Assembly: GCF_003259195.1 (NCBI RefSeq)
Contig: NZ_QJPK01000004.1
Location: 108,360-172,359, forward strand
DNA: 64,000 nt
Origin: Paracoccus sediminilitoris
Lineage (GTDB): Bacteria > Pseudomonadota > Alphaproteobacteria > Rhodobacterales > Rhodobacteraceae
Reading direction: 5' to 3'
Notes under the pieces: model-generated
Database searches by the model: none
Told to the model about the DNA's origin: nothing
Seen by the model: the letters and a program-made list of their open reading frames with translations, nothing else
Made by a program: the position numbers and the translations under genes
Shown: one piece after another, positions 41,074 through 50,615 of the stretch
How positions within the stretch are numbered: the stretch's first letter is position 1
How the letters are laid out: each line of letters starts with the position of its first letter

Positions 41074-42297
41074 GGCGATGGCCCCCCAGGCCTTGTCCAG
41101 ATCCGCCGCCGTCACGCAATAGGGCGGCATGACGTAGACGGTGTTCCCCAAGGGTCGCAGCAGCACCCCCTGGTCGATGGCATGGGCGCGCAGGCGGGGC
41201 CCGACCTCGGACAGATAGCCGCCTTCGGGGACCTTCAGGTCGATCGCGGCGATGGTGCCGCATTGGCGCGGGTTTTCGAACCGGGGATCTTCAGCCAAGC
41301 CCGCCAGCCGTTCGCCCTGCATGGTCTCCAGCGCGTCCAGACGATCCTGCATCGGGCTGGCCTGCCACAGCCGCACCTGCGCCAGCGCCGCCGCACAGGC
41401 AATCGGGTTCGCGGTATAGCTGGAGGAGTGATAGAAGGTCCGCCGCCGGTCCGTCGAATGATGTGCCCGGAACACGCGACCGCTGGCCAAGGTCGCCGCC
41501 AGCGGGATCACACCCCCGGTCAGCCCCTTGGAGGTGCACATGATGTCGGGGCTGATCCCCGTATGGTCACAGGCCCAGAGCCGCCCCGTGCGACCCCATC
41601 CTGTCATCACCTCATCTACGATCATCAGCACGTCATGGCGGTCGCAGATCGCCCGCAGCCCTGCCAGCACATCGGCGGAATAGACCCGCATGCCGCCCGC
41701 GCCCAGGATCAGCGGTTCCAGGATCAGCGCGGCCATCTTGCCGGTCGCGGCCAGTGTTTCAAAGGCGTCCAGCGTGTTCGACCTGTCGCCCACGGGGAAT
41801 GGCAGGCGGTCCACGCCGAACATCAGCGGGTCGTAGGCGGCGTTGAAGACGCCACGCTCGCCCACGCTCATCGTGCCGATGGTGTCGCCGTGATAGCTGT
41901 CCTCGATGACGGCGATGCGGTTGCGGCCGTCGCCTTCGTGTTTCCAATAGCCAAGCGCCATCTTCAGCGCGACCTCGACCGCGGTCGAACCGCTGTCGCT
42001 GAAGAAGACGTGATCCAACCCCGCGGGCGCCATGCCGACCAGCGCGCTGGCCAGATCCTCGGCTGGCTGATGGGTCAGGCCGGCGAAAATGACCTGGTCC
42101 AGATGCCCCGCCGTGTCGCAGATCGCCTGCACGATCTGGGGCTGGTTGTGGCCATGCGTGACCACCCACCAGCTGCTGACTGCATCCAGCAGCGGCCCGC
42201 GATCTGTCCGGATATAGGCACCTTCGGTGCTGATCGCGCGGACCGGATCGGGTTCGGTGGCATGCTGGAAGAACGGGTGCCAGACGGCGCTTGTCAT
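41059..42297 (-). CDS. bioA: adenosylmethionine-8-amino-7-oxononanoate aminotransferase
   Basis: 412 aa PLP class III aminotransferase that converts KAPA to DAPA with S-adenosylmethionine as amino donor. HPFFQHATEPDPVRAISTEG, SSWWVVTHGHNQPQIV, DHVFFSDSGSTAVEVALKMA, VIEDSYHGDTIGTMSVGE, IVDEVMTGWGRTG (cofactor Asp) and Lys in CTSKGLTGGVIPLAATL are typical. The start ATG 42297 overlaps the bioD stop (ATGA), so it is the last gene of the biotin unit. Confidence 0.96.
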   Translation of the reverse strand: MTSAVWHPFFQHATEPDPVRAISTEGAYIRTDRGPLLDAVSSWWVVTHGHNQPQIVQAICDTAGHLDQVIFAGLTHQPAEDLASALVGMAPAGLDHVFFSDSGSTAVEVALKMALGYWKHEGDGRNRIAVIEDSYHGDTIGTMSVGERGVFNAAYDPLMFGVDRLPFPVGDRSNTLDAFETLAATGKMAALILEPLILGAGGMRVYSADVLAGLRAICDRHDVLMIVDEVMTGWGRTGRLWACDHTGISPDIMCTSKGLTGGVIPLAATLASGRVFRAHHSTDRRRTFYHSSSYTANPIACAAALAQVRLWQASPMQDRLDALETMQGERLAGLAEDPRFENPRQCGTIAAIDLKVPEGGYLSEVGPRLRAHAIDQGVLLRPLGNTVYVMPPYCVTAADLDKAWGAIASFQV

Positions 42298-42950
42298 GCG
42301 AAATCCTTCGGATCGAAATGTTCGGTCATGGCGGCGGACAGGCTGGCGCGGTCCAGAACCGGCAGCACCGGCAGGCGGCCCAGCACCTTGACCTGGCCGA
42401 TCTGGCCGATCGTCGCCATGTTGTCGGCATTGTCATCGCCCACGAAGGCCACGCCCAGCACGGGAACCTTGCGGGCGCGCAGGCTCTCCAGCGCCGAAAG
42501 GCTGTGGCTGATGGTGCCAAGCCCCGTCGAGGCGACCAGCACCACCGGCAGCTGCCACGTCGCGAACAGATCGGCAAACAGCATCCGCCGCGTGATCGGC
42601 ACCAGAGCCCCGCCCGCCCCTTCAATGACCAGGCGGTCCGCATCGGGCGGCGTCAGGCGGCTGGCGTCGATATCCACACCGTCCAGTTCGGCGGCGCGAT
42701 GGGGCGACAGGGGCTGGGCCAGCATATAGGCCTCGGGGTGGGTGCGGGCGCCTGACAGGCGCGCAACCTCGGCACGGTCGCTGTCGGGCGATGGTTCCGC
42801 GTCGGCGCGCGGATCAAGATTGGGCAGGTTTCCGGCCAGGCCCGATTGCAGGGGCTTCCAGTAATCCGCGCCGATCAATCCACAAAGACCGGCCGAGAAC
42901 ACCGTCTTGCCGACATCGGTGCCGGTGCTGGTGATCACGATTCGGGCCAT
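42294..42950 (-). CDS. bioD: dethiobiotin synthetase
   Basis: 218 aa ATP-dependent carboxylase. IVITSTGTDVGKTVFSAGLCG is the P-loop/GTDVGKT signature, with Lys further on (YWKPLQSGL), LVIEGAGGALVPITRRML and LVASTGLGTISHSLSAL. It closes the ureido ring of dethiobiotin from DAPA and CO2. The start ATG 42950 lies inside the bioF 3' end (16-bp overlap) and the stop overlaps bioA, so it is tightly coupled. Confidence 0.97.
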   Translation of the reverse strand: MARIVITSTGTDVGKTVFSAGLCGLIGADYWKPLQSGLAGNLPNLDPRADAEPSPDSDRAEVARLSGARTHPEAYMLAQPLSPHRAAELDGVDIDASRLTPPDADRLVIEGAGGALVPITRRMLFADLFATWQLPVVLVASTGLGTISHSLSALESLRARKVPVLGVAFVGDDNADNMATIGQIGQVKVLGRLPVLPVLDRASLSAAMTEHFDPKDFA

Positions 42951-44086
42951 AATTCCTCCAGCGTTTCCGCCAGTCGGATCACGTCATCCGTGCTGGCATT
43001 CAGGTTCAGCGACACGCGCAGGCGCGACGTGCCCTGCGGCACGGTCGGGGGTCGGATGCCGCGTACATCGAAACCGCGTGCCTGCACTGCCTGCGCCAGC
43101 TCCATTGTGGGCGCATTGCCCCCCACGATCAGCGGCACGATCTGGCTGCCGCTGACCGGCACCTGCGGCAGGCGCTGCGCCATCTGCGCGCCAAACAGGT
43201 CCACATGCGCCTGCAGCGCCGCCTGACGCCAAGGTTCGTTGCGCAGCACGGCCAGCGCTTCGGCGCCGACCGCCGCCATCAGGGGTGACGGCGCGGTGGC
43301 AAAAATGAAGGGCCGGCAGCGGTTGATCAGGAAGTCGATCAGAACCCGCGACCCGCAGATCAGCGCACCCGAGCCGCCCAGGGCCTTGCCGAGCGTATGC
43401 AGGGTCACGACATTGTCGCGCCCTTCCAGGTGATGGGCCAGACCGCGCCCTTGCGGACCATAGACGCCGGTGGCATGTGCCTCGTCCACCATCAGGAAGC
43501 CGTGGCGGTCGGCCAGCGTCATCAGGTCGTCCAAGGGCGCAACATCGCCGTCCATGCTGTAGAGGCTCTCGACCGTGATCCAGACGGCGCCGGTATTGCC
43601 CGCCGCCCGCCAGTCGTCGATCACGTCGGCGGCATGGCCGACATCGCCGTGCCTGAACTGCGCCACCTGCGCGCGCCCCGCCCGTGCGCCTTCATGGGTG
43701 CTGGCATGGGACAGCGCGTCCATCAGCAACAAATCGCCACGCTGCGGAAGGGTGGTCAGGACGGCAAAATTCGCGACATAGCCGCCGCCGAAACCCAAGG
43801 CCGCCTCGGCGCCAAAAAAGCGGGCCGCCGCGTCTTCGAATTCCTGCTGGGGGTCGGTGTTGCCGCGCAACAGCCGCGATCCGGCCGCGCCCACGGGAAC
43901 GCCCTGATCCAACGCCCTGCGTGCGGCCTGCACCAGCCGGTCGGATTGCGCCAGCCCGATGTAATCGTTCGAGGAAAAATCGATCCCGCGACGCGGGGCC
44001 AATCCCCGCAATCGCGCGTCGGTGGCCAGACCCTCAAGGTCGCGCCGATAGCTTGCCAATCGGTCCAAGATGCCCTGCCCCATCAT
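42935..44086 (-). CDS. bioF: 8-amino-7-oxononanoate synthase
   Basis: 383 aa PLP alpha-oxoamine synthase that joins pimeloyl-ACP/CoA to alanine. FSSNDYIGLAQSDRL, GAAGSRLLRGNTDPQQEFEDA, LLLMDALSHASTHEGARAG, VDEAHATGVYGPQGRGLAHH and Lys in TLGKALGGSGALICGS are in order. The start is ATG 44086 (a second ATG follows at once); GAGG is 5 nt upstream. The open frame continues to 44221 but overlaps a GC-rich repeat and is not coding. It is between bioB and bioD. Confidence 0.96.
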   Translation of the reverse strand: MMGQGILDRLASYRRDLEGLATDARLRGLAPRRGIDFSSNDYIGLAQSDRLVQAARRALDQGVPVGAAGSRLLRGNTDPQQEFEDAAARFFGAEAALGFGGGYVANFAVLTTLPQRGDLLLMDALSHASTHEGARAGRAQVAQFRHGDVGHAADVIDDWRAAGNTGAVWITVESLYSMDGDVAPLDDLMTLADRHGFLMVDEAHATGVYGPQGRGLAHHLEGRDNVVTLHTLGKALGGSGALICGSRVLIDFLINRCRPFIFATAPSPLMAAVGAEALAVLRNEPWRQAALQAHVDLFGAQMAQRLPQVPVSGSQIVPLIVGGNAPTMELAQAVQARGFDVRGIRPPTVPQGTSRLRVSLNLNASTDDVIRLAETLEELWPES

Positions 44087-44100
44087 TCTTGCCTCGCTTT

Positions 44101-44130
44101 GCCGGGGTCCGGGGGGCGACCCCCGGCATC
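44101..44130. repeat. GC-rich palindromic repeat, copy 2
   Basis: GCCGGGGTCC GGGGGGCGAC CCCCGGCATC forms an imperfect inverted repeat in the 46-bp gap between bioB and bioF. It shares GGGGTCCGGGGGGCG plus CCCCCGGC with the element at 20614-20661 on the opposite strand. It could attenuate transcription between bioB and bioF. Confidence 0.5.
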
Positions 44131-44132
44131 CC

Positions 44133-45173
44133 TCAGCGCAGGATCGGGATGGCGGGATCGCGCGGGGCCGCGGCCTCGGCGACAGGTTCGGGCAGGTGTT
44201 CATGGGCGCGCATCGGCTCAAGACCCAGCTTGGCGAACAGCACCATGTCGGTCTCTTCCTCGGGGTTGTCCTTGGTCAGAAGCGTGTCGCCCACGAAGAT
44301 CGAGTTCGCCCCCGCAAAGAAGCACATCGCCTGCATCTCATCGGACATCGCGGTGCGCCCTGCCGACAGGCGGACATGGCTGGTCGGCATCATGATGCGG
44401 GCCGTGGCGATGGTGCGAACAAAGTCGATCGGATCGACGGGGGCGGCGTTTTCCATCGGCGTGCCTTCGACGGGGATCAGCATGTTGATCGGCACGCTGT
44501 CGGGCGCCTCGGCCAGGTTGGCCAGCGTCACCAGCATGTCGACGCGGTCCTGCTGACCCTCGCCCAGGCCCAGGATGCCGCCCGAACAGACCTTCATGCC
44601 GCTGGCGCGGACATTGGCCAAGGTCTCCATCCGGTCGGCGAAGGTCCGCGTCGTGATGACGTTGCCGTAATGCGCCTCGGATGTGTCGATGTTGTGGTTG
44701 TAGTAATCCAGCCCCGCTTCGGCCAGCTGCCTGGACTGGTCGCCGTCCAGCATGCCAAGCGTCATGCAGGTTTCCATACCAAGTGCCTTAACGCCTTCGA
44801 TCATCGCCACGATCTGCGGCATGTCGCGCTGCTTGGGGCTGCGCCAAGCGGCACCCATGCAATAACGGGTCGCGCCTGCATCGCGGGCGCGGCGCGCTTC
44901 GGCCAGCACGCGCTCGACCTCCAGCAGCTTGGAGGCCGACAGGCCCGATGCATGGCGGGCCGACTGGCTGCAATAGGAACAATCCTCGGGGCAGCCGCCG
45001 GTCTTGATCGACAGAAGGCGGCTCATCTGGATGCGGTTCGGATCGAAATGCTTGCGGTGAACGGTCTGGGCCTCGAACAGCAGATCCATCAGCGGCTGGT
45101 CAAAGACGCGGCGGGCCTCGTCGGCGGTCCAGATCTTGCGGCGGTTTTCGGTATTCGGATCGCTGTGCAGCAT
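44133..45173 (-). CDS. bioB: biotin synthase
   Basis: 346 aa radical SAM enzyme that inserts sulfur into dethiobiotin. The radical SAM cysteines are in [16 protein letters not shown] (CxxxCxxC), followed by [35 protein letters not shown] and [28 protein letters not shown] motifs with the Arg and Cys ligands of the second cluster. ATG 45173 ([15 protein letters not shown]) has AAGGGG 6 nt upstream; earlier in-frame ATGs exist at 45194 and 45209 but the family begins here. First gene of the bioB-F-D-A unit. Confidence 0.96.
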   Translation of the reverse strand: MLHSDPNTENRRKIWTADEARRVFDQPLMDLLFEAQTVHRKHFDPNRIQMSRLLSIKTGGCPEDCSYCSQSARHASGLSASKLLEVERVLAEARRARDAGATRYCMGAAWRSPKQRDMPQIVAMIEGVKALGMETCMTLGMLDGDQSRQLAEAGLDYYNHNIDTSEAHYGNVITTRTFADRMETLANVRASGMKVCSGGILGLGEGQQDRVDMLVTLANLAEAPDSVPINMLIPVEGTPMENAAPVDPIDFVRTIATARIMMPTSHVRLSAGRTAMSDEMQAMCFFAGANSIFVGDTLLTKDNPEEETDMVLFAKLGLEPMRAHEHLPEPVAEAAAPRDPAIPILR

Positions 45174-45237
45174 GGCTGTCCCCTTGGCGTGCATGCCGTT
45201 CCCTAGCATTCCGCATCCCGCCTGTCCAATGGCAGGC

Positions 45238-45609
45238 TCAGTACCGTTCGCGGTCGCGCCACTGCCTTTCCTTGTGCCCCAGACCCAGCAGGGCCTCGGC
45301 GCGGCCGAACTCGGTCGCGGCCACCTTGCGGGCGGCCTCGAAGCGGGGCTGCAGCTGCTGCATCTCGCGGTCGGCATGACGCAATTCGCGCGCGGCGCGA
45401 CCGGCCTGGGCATTCGCGGCGCGGGCCTCGGGGATGGTCAGCGGGGCGACGCTGGCATAGCTTTGCGCCAGCGAATTGCGCAGGGCCTCGGCATGCTGAT
45501 GCGCCGCGGTCATATGCGCCGCGAAGGCCGCAAAGGATTTCAGCTGGCGTTCGGCGCGGATGCGCGCCAGGGCCTCCAGCTGGGCCAGTTGCTTGATCCT
45601 GTCTACCAC
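45238..45609 (-). CDS. FliJ-like flagellar export coiled-coil protein
   Basis: 123 aa, almost entirely helical and charged ([20 protein letters not shown], then [16 protein letters not shown]), with no signal peptide, and a basic C-terminus ([13 protein letters not shown]). It lies directly after flhB and overlaps it by 7 bases (GTG 45609, GAGGG upstream). Size, coiled-coil character and position fit FliJ, the chaperone-escort that couples the export ATPase to FlhA. Sequence similarity to FliJ is too weak to see by eye, so the name is inferred from context. Confidence 0.6.
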   Translation of the reverse strand: MVDRIKQLAQLEALARIRAERQLKSFAAFAAHMTAAHQHAEALRNSLAQSYASVAPLTIPEARAANAQAGRAARELRHADREMQQLQPRFEAARKVAATEFGRAEALLGLGHKERQWRDRERY

Positions 45610-46661
45610 CCTGCCCTCGCTTTCTGACGCATCTTCTCGGCAAATCTGATGGCCGCGGCGACGGCGGCGAAATGATCGTGGCCGATCTCGTGGCCGATCT
45701 TGACCTGCGCGTGGATCGCGCGGGCGCAGGAGGGGTCGGACCAGATCGGCACCGCATGTTCGCGCGCCTTGGCGCGGATCCGGGCCGCGACCTCGTCGGT
45801 CCCCTTGGCCACGCAGACCGGGGCGCGGCCCGATCCGCGCTTCCATTGCAGCGCGACGGCGTAATGGGTCGGGTTCACGATCACCACATCTGCCTTGCCC
45901 ACGTCGGTCAGCATCTGCTGCATCGCAATATCGACAGCGCGCTGGCGGCGGGCCGCCTTCAGATGCGGGTCGCCCTCGGATTCCTTGTATTCATCCTGCA
46001 TTTCCTTGCGGCTCATGCGGTTCTTGCGGCGATGGTCGAACCATTTCCACAAGATGTCGGGCACCGTGAACAGGATCGACACGATCAGCGCCAGGATCAG
46101 AACCTGTCCCATGATCGCGCCAAGGGCGGTGGTCCATTGCGCGCCCGACAGGGCACTGCCGGCGATCCGGTCCAGCAGGCTGGCGAACAGGAACCATCCC
46201 CCCGCACAGACCAGCCCCGCCTTTCCCAGAGAGATGCCGAAGGTCACCATGCCGTTCGCCCCGAATTTCTGGCCCACATTTTTCATCGGGTTGATCCGCT
46301 TGAAGTCGGGGGCCAGTTTCTCGGGCGAAAAGATCAGTCCCCGCGTGGCGACCAGCCCCAGCAGGATCGCCGCCACCAGCAACGCGGCCAGCCCCACCGC
46401 GGCCACCGCCGCATAGGCTGACATGTCGCGCGCCGTCGCCGCGACATCATCGGGCCAATCCTCGGACCCCAAGGCGCGGCTGGCCATGGCCAGCCATTGG
46501 CGGACCGCCAGCCCCGCCGCCATCGAAAAGGCCAGGAAAGCACCCAGATACATGGTCGCGGCATTCAGCTCGGTCGATCGCGGGATGTCGCCCTTTTCGC
46601 GGGCCTGGGTCAGCTTCTGTTCGCTGGCCTCGAACTGCTTGTCATCGCTGTCCTCGCTCAT
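45603..46661 (-). CDS. flhB: flagellar biosynthesis protein FlhB
   Basis: 352 aa. A hydrophilic N-terminus (SEQKLTQAREKGDIPRSTEL), four membrane segments (about 28-48, 85-112, 140-165, 185-205) and a cytoplasmic domain with the autocleavage motif NPTH (in ADVVIVNPTHYAVALQW). After cleavage FlhB switches export specificity from rod/hook to filament proteins. ATG 46661 overlaps the fliR stop (ATGA); its own end overlaps the fliJ-like gene. Confidence 0.96.
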   Translation of the reverse strand: MSEDSDDKQFEASEQKLTQAREKGDIPRSTELNAATMYLGAFLAFSMAAGLAVRQWLAMASRALGSEDWPDDVAATARDMSAYAAVAAVGLAALLVAAILLGLVATRGLIFSPEKLAPDFKRINPMKNVGQKFGANGMVTFGISLGKAGLVCAGGWFLFASLLDRIAGSALSGAQWTTALGAIMGQVLILALIVSILFTVPDILWKWFDHRRKNRMSRKEMQDEYKESEGDPHLKAARRQRAVDIAMQQMLTDVGKADVVIVNPTHYAVALQWKRGSGRAPVCVAKGTDEVAARIRAKAREHAVPIWSDPSCARAIHAQVKIGHEIGHDHFAAVAAAIRFAEKMRQKARAGW

Positions 46662-47413
46662 GGTGCCACCGGCAGCATGAAGGACAGGACCGCATCGGCC
46701 CACAGCCCGATCAGCATCGGGGACAGGATGGCCAGTCCCATCAGCGCCAGAAAGATCGCGGCAGGCGCTCCGATGAAGACCACCGGCAGCGCCGGCATGA
46801 CCCGGTTGATGACGCCGGTCAGCGCCTGAAACAGGAAGCCGCCCAGCGTGAATGGCGCCGCCAGCATCATCGCCAGCAGAAAGCTGTCGGCCACCACGCC
46901 GACGATCCCCGTGGCAAGCATTTCGGCGTCAGGCCATTGCGCGGGCGGCCAGATCCGCAGGCTGTCGGCAATCAGGTCAATCAGCATGGCCGGTAACCCC
47001 AGTGCCATCAGGATCGCGATGCCCGCCAGATGCAGCATGTTGCCGATGGGATGGGGGGCGGCCTCGTTCTGGATGCCCATGATCTGGGACAGCGACGCCG
47101 TCGCCGCAATGGCCGTGGTGGCGATGTCGATGGCCAGCGCCATCAGCCGCAGCATCGTGCCGGTGGCAAAGCCCAGCAGGATTTCGGGGGTGATCTGGGC
47201 GACCAGGCCCATGGGTTCGTCGGGGATGGTGGCCAGGGGAACCAGACCGCCCAACAGGGGCGTGATGGCCAGCGCGATGGCAACCTTGACGCGGGCCTGG
47301 ATGACCCGCTCGCCCAGGCCCGGCAGGATCAGCACGCAGGCCTGGACACGGGCATAGACCAGCACCAGCGACCAATCCAGACCCGGAAAGATCGCCTGCA
47401 GCTGCTGCCACAT
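46658..47413 (-). CDS. fliR: flagellar biosynthesis protein FliR
   Basis: 251 aa inner-membrane protein with about six helices; FARVQACVLILPGLG-type start (VYARVQACVLILPGLGERVI), PEILLGFATGTMLRLMALAI and the C-terminal helix pairs match FliR, part of the FliPQR export gate. ATG 47413 shares its A with the flhA stop (TGATG), and the stop overlaps flhB. The much longer open frame upstream is the flhA 3' end in another frame. Confidence 0.95.
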   Translation of the reverse strand: MWQQLQAIFPGLDWSLVLVYARVQACVLILPGLGERVIQARVKVAIALAITPLLGGLVPLATIPDEPMGLVAQITPEILLGFATGTMLRLMALAIDIATTAIAATASLSQIMGIQNEAAPHPIGNMLHLAGIAILMALGLPAMLIDLIADSLRIWPPAQWPDAEMLATGIVGVVADSFLLAMMLAAPFTLGGFLFQALTGVINRVMPALPVVFIGAPAAIFLALMGLAILSPMLIGLWADAVLSFMLPVAP

Positions 47414-49488
47414 CACGCGGCCTCGATCGTGCCAAGCAGCCTCAGTTCGGCGGCGGGATCGACCTCTTCCAGGCCCAGCACCGGAACGGACATGCCGTTC
47501 GCGCCCAGAACCGCGCGGATCATCCGGCGCCGGTGGTCGGGGGCCACGATGACGGTCCGCGCCACGGGTTCGGCCAGCGACACCGCCTTGCGCGCGGCTT
47601 CCAGAAGGCGCTTGGACAGGTCCGGCGTCATCGCGCCACCGCCCGCACGCCCGGTTTCGGCATCGGCGCGGACGAACTCGGCCTCCCATGCGGGGTGCAG
47701 CTGCAGGGCTGCGATGCGGCCGGCGTCGTCGGAATATTGCTGGGTGATCTGGCCGCGCAGGCGTTTGCGGACCAGTTCATAAATCATCTCGGGGGATTCG
47801 ACGTTGCGGAATTCGCAGATGGCATCGACGATCAGCGGCAGGTTGCGGATCGAGATGCGCTCCTCCAGCAGCGCCCGCAGGATCGCCAGCAGGGTTTCGG
47901 GCGTGACCTTTTCGGGGATCATGCTGTCGAAATACTTGCGGTTGCGTTCGGCACGATTGGTGTCGGACAGCGTCTTCAGTTCCTCGATCTGGCGCTGCAT
48001 GGCACCAAGGGTCAAAAGCGCCGGTAGGTTGGATTTCACGACTTCCATCAGATGGGTCGAGAGAACCTCCATCGGGGTGACGACGGTGGCGCCCATGACC
48101 GAGGCGTCGTCCTGATCGTCCGGCGCGATCCATCGGGCGGGGCTGGAATAGACAGGTTCGCGCACGCTGGTGCCGCGCAGTTCGGACAGAACTGCATCGG
48201 GCCCCAGCGCCAGAACCTGCGACGGGTGCAGCGTGCCGCGCCCCCGCACGACGCCCTGGATGCGGATCTGGTAATCGCCGGGTGGCAGATCGTCGGTATC
48301 GGTGATTCGCACATCGGGCAGCACCATGCCGAAGCTGCGCGCGATATGGATGCGCAGATTGCCGATCCGGCTGCCCAGACCGCGCGCTTGATCCAGCGCG
48401 ACCAGGATCAGGTCGGACCCGATCTCGACGCTGACATCATCGGTGTCCAGCACGTCGCCGATGCGGGCCGCGGGGGCGGGATCGGCGGCAGGTGCATCCG
48501 CCATGTCGGCGGGCTTCTCGGCCCTGTTCGCGATGCGCCACGCCATGAAGGCCAGAGCCAGCGCGATGCCCATGAACAGCATCTGCGGCATACCCGGCAC
48601 GAAGGAGATCACCACCATCGCGGCGGCGACCATTGCGGCGGGCTGCCAGCTGCGGGTGAATTCGGCCGACAGCAGGTCGGCGGTCGTGTCCGTCGCGCCC
48701 CCGCGCGACAGCAGCAGCGCCGCCGCCATCGAGGTGATCAACGCCGGAATCTGGCTGACCAGCCCGTCGCCGATCGTCAGGTGGGAATAGGTCGATGCCG
48801 CCTCGGCCAAGGGCATGCCGTGGACGACGATGCCGACGGTCAGGCCGATCATCAGGTTGATCAGCGTGATGACGATGCCCGCGACCGCGTCGCCCTTGAC
48901 GAATTTCGAGGCCCCGTCCAGCGAACCGAAAAAGCTGATCTCGGTCTGTTCGCGGATGCGGCGGCGCTTGGCTTCGTGGTGGTCGATGGCGCCCGCGTTC
49001 AGGTCGCCGTCGATGGCCAGCTGCTTGCCCGGCAGCGAATCCAGCGCGAAACGGGCAGCGACCTCGGCCATGCGCCCCGAACCCTTGGTGATGACCATGA
49101 AGTTCACGACCGAGATCACCGCAAAGACCGTGATCCCCACCAGGATCGACCCGCCCGCCACAAAATCGGCAAAGCCGTTGATCACATGGCCCGCGGCCTC
49201 CTTGCCGTTCTGCCCCTCGGTCAGGATCAGGCGGGTAGAGGATACGTTCAGCGACAAACGGATGACCAGGCTGACCAGCAGCAGCACCGGGAAGGCTTGA
49301 AAATCCGTGGGTTTGTCCACCAGCGACGCCATGACCAGCACTAGGGTGGCCATGGCGATCGACACCGCGATGCCGAAATCCAGCACCCCCGCAGGCAGGG
49401 GGATCACCAGAGAGATCACCACCAGCACCAGCCCCCCGGTGATCAGCAGCGGCGCATCGACGATCTTGCGGGATTTCGCGATGGTCAT
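47413..49488 (-). CDS. flhA: flagellar biosynthesis protein FlhA
   Basis: 691 aa export-gate protein. Eight N-terminal membrane segments (about 15-320) with the FHIPEP-type conserved loop (LPGKQLAIDGDLNAGAIDHHEAKRRR region) and a large cytoplasmic domain (about 350-690) that forms the nonameric ring binding chaperone-substrate complexes. FGSLDGASKFVKGDAVAG and IGDGLVSQIPALITSMAAAL are diagnostic. It overlaps the upstream 84-aa gene by 4 bases and fliR by one base. Confidence 0.97.
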   Translation of the reverse strand: MTIAKSRKIVDAPLLITGGLVLVVISLVIPLPAGVLDFGIAVSIAMATLVLVMASLVDKPTDFQAFPVLLLVSLVIRLSLNVSSTRLILTEGQNGKEAAGHVINGFADFVAGGSILVGITVFAVISVVNFMVITKGSGRMAEVAARFALDSLPGKQLAIDGDLNAGAIDHHEAKRRRIREQTEISFFGSLDGASKFVKGDAVAGIVITLINLMIGLTVGIVVHGMPLAEAASTYSHLTIGDGLVSQIPALITSMAAALLLSRGGATDTTADLLSAEFTRSWQPAAMVAAAMVVISFVPGMPQMLFMGIALALAFMAWRIANRAEKPADMADAPAADPAPAARIGDVLDTDDVSVEIGSDLILVALDQARGLGSRIGNLRIHIARSFGMVLPDVRITDTDDLPPGDYQIRIQGVVRGRGTLHPSQVLALGPDAVLSELRGTSVREPVYSSPARWIAPDDQDDASVMGATVVTPMEVLSTHLMEVVKSNLPALLTLGAMQRQIEELKTLSDTNRAERNRKYFDSMIPEKVTPETLLAILRALLEERISIRNLPLIVDAICEFRNVESPEMIYELVRKRLRGQITQQYSDDAGRIAALQLHPAWEAEFVRADAETGRAGGGAMTPDLSKRLLEAARKAVSLAEPVARTVIVAPDHRRRMIRAVLGANGMSVPVLGLEEVDPAAELRLLGTIEAA

Positions 49489-49739
49489 CGGGCTGGCTCC
49501 TTGGCGGGTCGCAGAAGATCGTCAAGCGTCCAGGGGGTGTCGTTCAGCAGGCCGATGCGGCGCAGATAGGCGATGGCGCTGATCCGGTCGGCGCTGTCCA
49601 TCTGCATCAGGGTGACGCGGTAATCGCGCGGCAGGCCCTGCCCCGACAGCAGCCAACCATTCGCATCGGCGGCGAATTCCTCGAAACCCGCAGGGGCGGC
49701 TGCAAGTGACGCCGCCAGCATGATCACGCCCATGCCCAT
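49485..49739 (-). CDS. small exported protein of unknown function in the flagellar operon
   Basis: 84 aa. A signal peptide (MGMGVIMLAASLAAAPAG) is followed by a soluble part with DYRVTLMQMDSADRISAIAYLRRIGLLNDTPW, predicted helical. I recognise no family. It is placed between motA and flhA, overlapping both (1 and 4 bases), so it is translated as part of the operon and probably acts in the periplasm with the motor or export apparatus. The start is ATG 49739; a GTG one codon earlier is also in frame. Confidence 0.65.
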   Translation of the reverse strand: MGMGVIMLAASLAAAPAGFEEFAADANGWLLSGQGLPRDYRVTLMQMDSADRISAIAYLRRIGLLNDTPWTLDDLLRPAKEPAR

Positions 49740-50605
49740 CACGCGGCCTTCTTCAGGTCGCGCAACGCGCCTTCCAGCGTGTCAAAGCTGGGGCGGACAT
49801 GCTCGGGGACGGACTGGCGACCCACCTCGACGCAAAGGGGCGTGGCGTGCTGGTGCAGACCGGCGACCAGCACCGACTTGATCACGTCGTAAAAGCCCAT
49901 GTCCTGCTTGACGACACCGCCAAGCCGGTTGGCCAGCGGGGCCACGAAACCATAGGACAAGAACACGCCCAGGAAGGTCCCCACCAGCGCGCCGCCGATC
50001 ATCTTGCCCAGTACGGCGGGCGGCTGGTCGATCGAGCTCATGGTCTTGATCACGCCCAGAACGGCGGCGACGATGCCCAGTGCGGGCAAGGCGTCGGCCA
50101 TGTTCTGCAGGGCGTGTGGGACGTGCATCTCCTCCTCCTTCATGGTGGCGATGCGGCGGGTCAGCATGTCCTCGACCTGATAGGGATCGTCATAGTTCAG
50201 GCTGGCAGAGCGCAGCGTGTCCGCGATCAGCGAGACGACGTTGTGGTCCGCCAAAAGCCGCGGATAGGCCGAGAAGATCGGCGATTCGGCCGGCGTCTCG
50301 ATATGCTGTTCCAGCGCCACGGGGTTTTCCCGCGCGATCTTCAGCAGCTGGAACATCAGGCACAGCACGTCCTGATGATCCTGCGCGGTCCATTTGGGAC
50401 CCTTGAAGGCCCGCACCAGCCCGCCCACCGTCGCTTTCAGCGTGTGGCTGTCATTGGACAGCAGATAGGCCCCGATGGCGGCGCCCATGATCATCATCAT
50501 CTCGAACGGCAGGGCGTGGGTGATGACGCCCATCTTGCCCCCCGCCAGCAGATAGCCGCCAAAGACCATGACCATGGTGAGGATGATTCCGACAAAACCG
50601 AACAT
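49739..50605 (-). CDS. motA: flagellar motor stator protein MotA
   Basis: 288 aa with four membrane helices (IGIILTMVMVFGGYLLAGG, MMMIMGAAIGAYLL, ADALPALGIVAAVLGVIKTM, GGALVGTFLGVFLSYGFVAPL) and the large cytoplasmic loop bearing charged residues for FliG contact. The proline of the third helix region and GIVAAVLGVIKTM are typical. MotA forms the proton channel with MotB, which is not encoded in this cluster. Start ATG 50605, 10 nt after the motE-like gene. Confidence 0.95.
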   Translation of the reverse strand: MFGFVGIILTMVMVFGGYLLAGGKMGVITHALPFEMMMIMGAAIGAYLLSNDSHTLKATVGGLVRAFKGPKWTAQDHQDVLCLMFQLLKIARENPVALEQHIETPAESPIFSAYPRLLADHNVVSLIADTLRSASLNYDDPYQVEDMLTRRIATMKEEEMHVPHALQNMADALPALGIVAAVLGVIKTMSSIDQPPAVLGKMIGGALVGTFLGVFLSYGFVAPLANRLGGVVKQDMGFYDVIKSVLVAGLHQHATPLCVEVGRQSVPEHVRPSFDTLEGALRDLKKAA

Positions 50606-50615
50606 CTGTGTTTCC

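Noticed and set aside
44087..44221. N-terminal extension of bioF
   Set aside because: The extra codons read through a GC-rich repeat into bioB; the family N-terminus and ribosome site fit ATG 44086.
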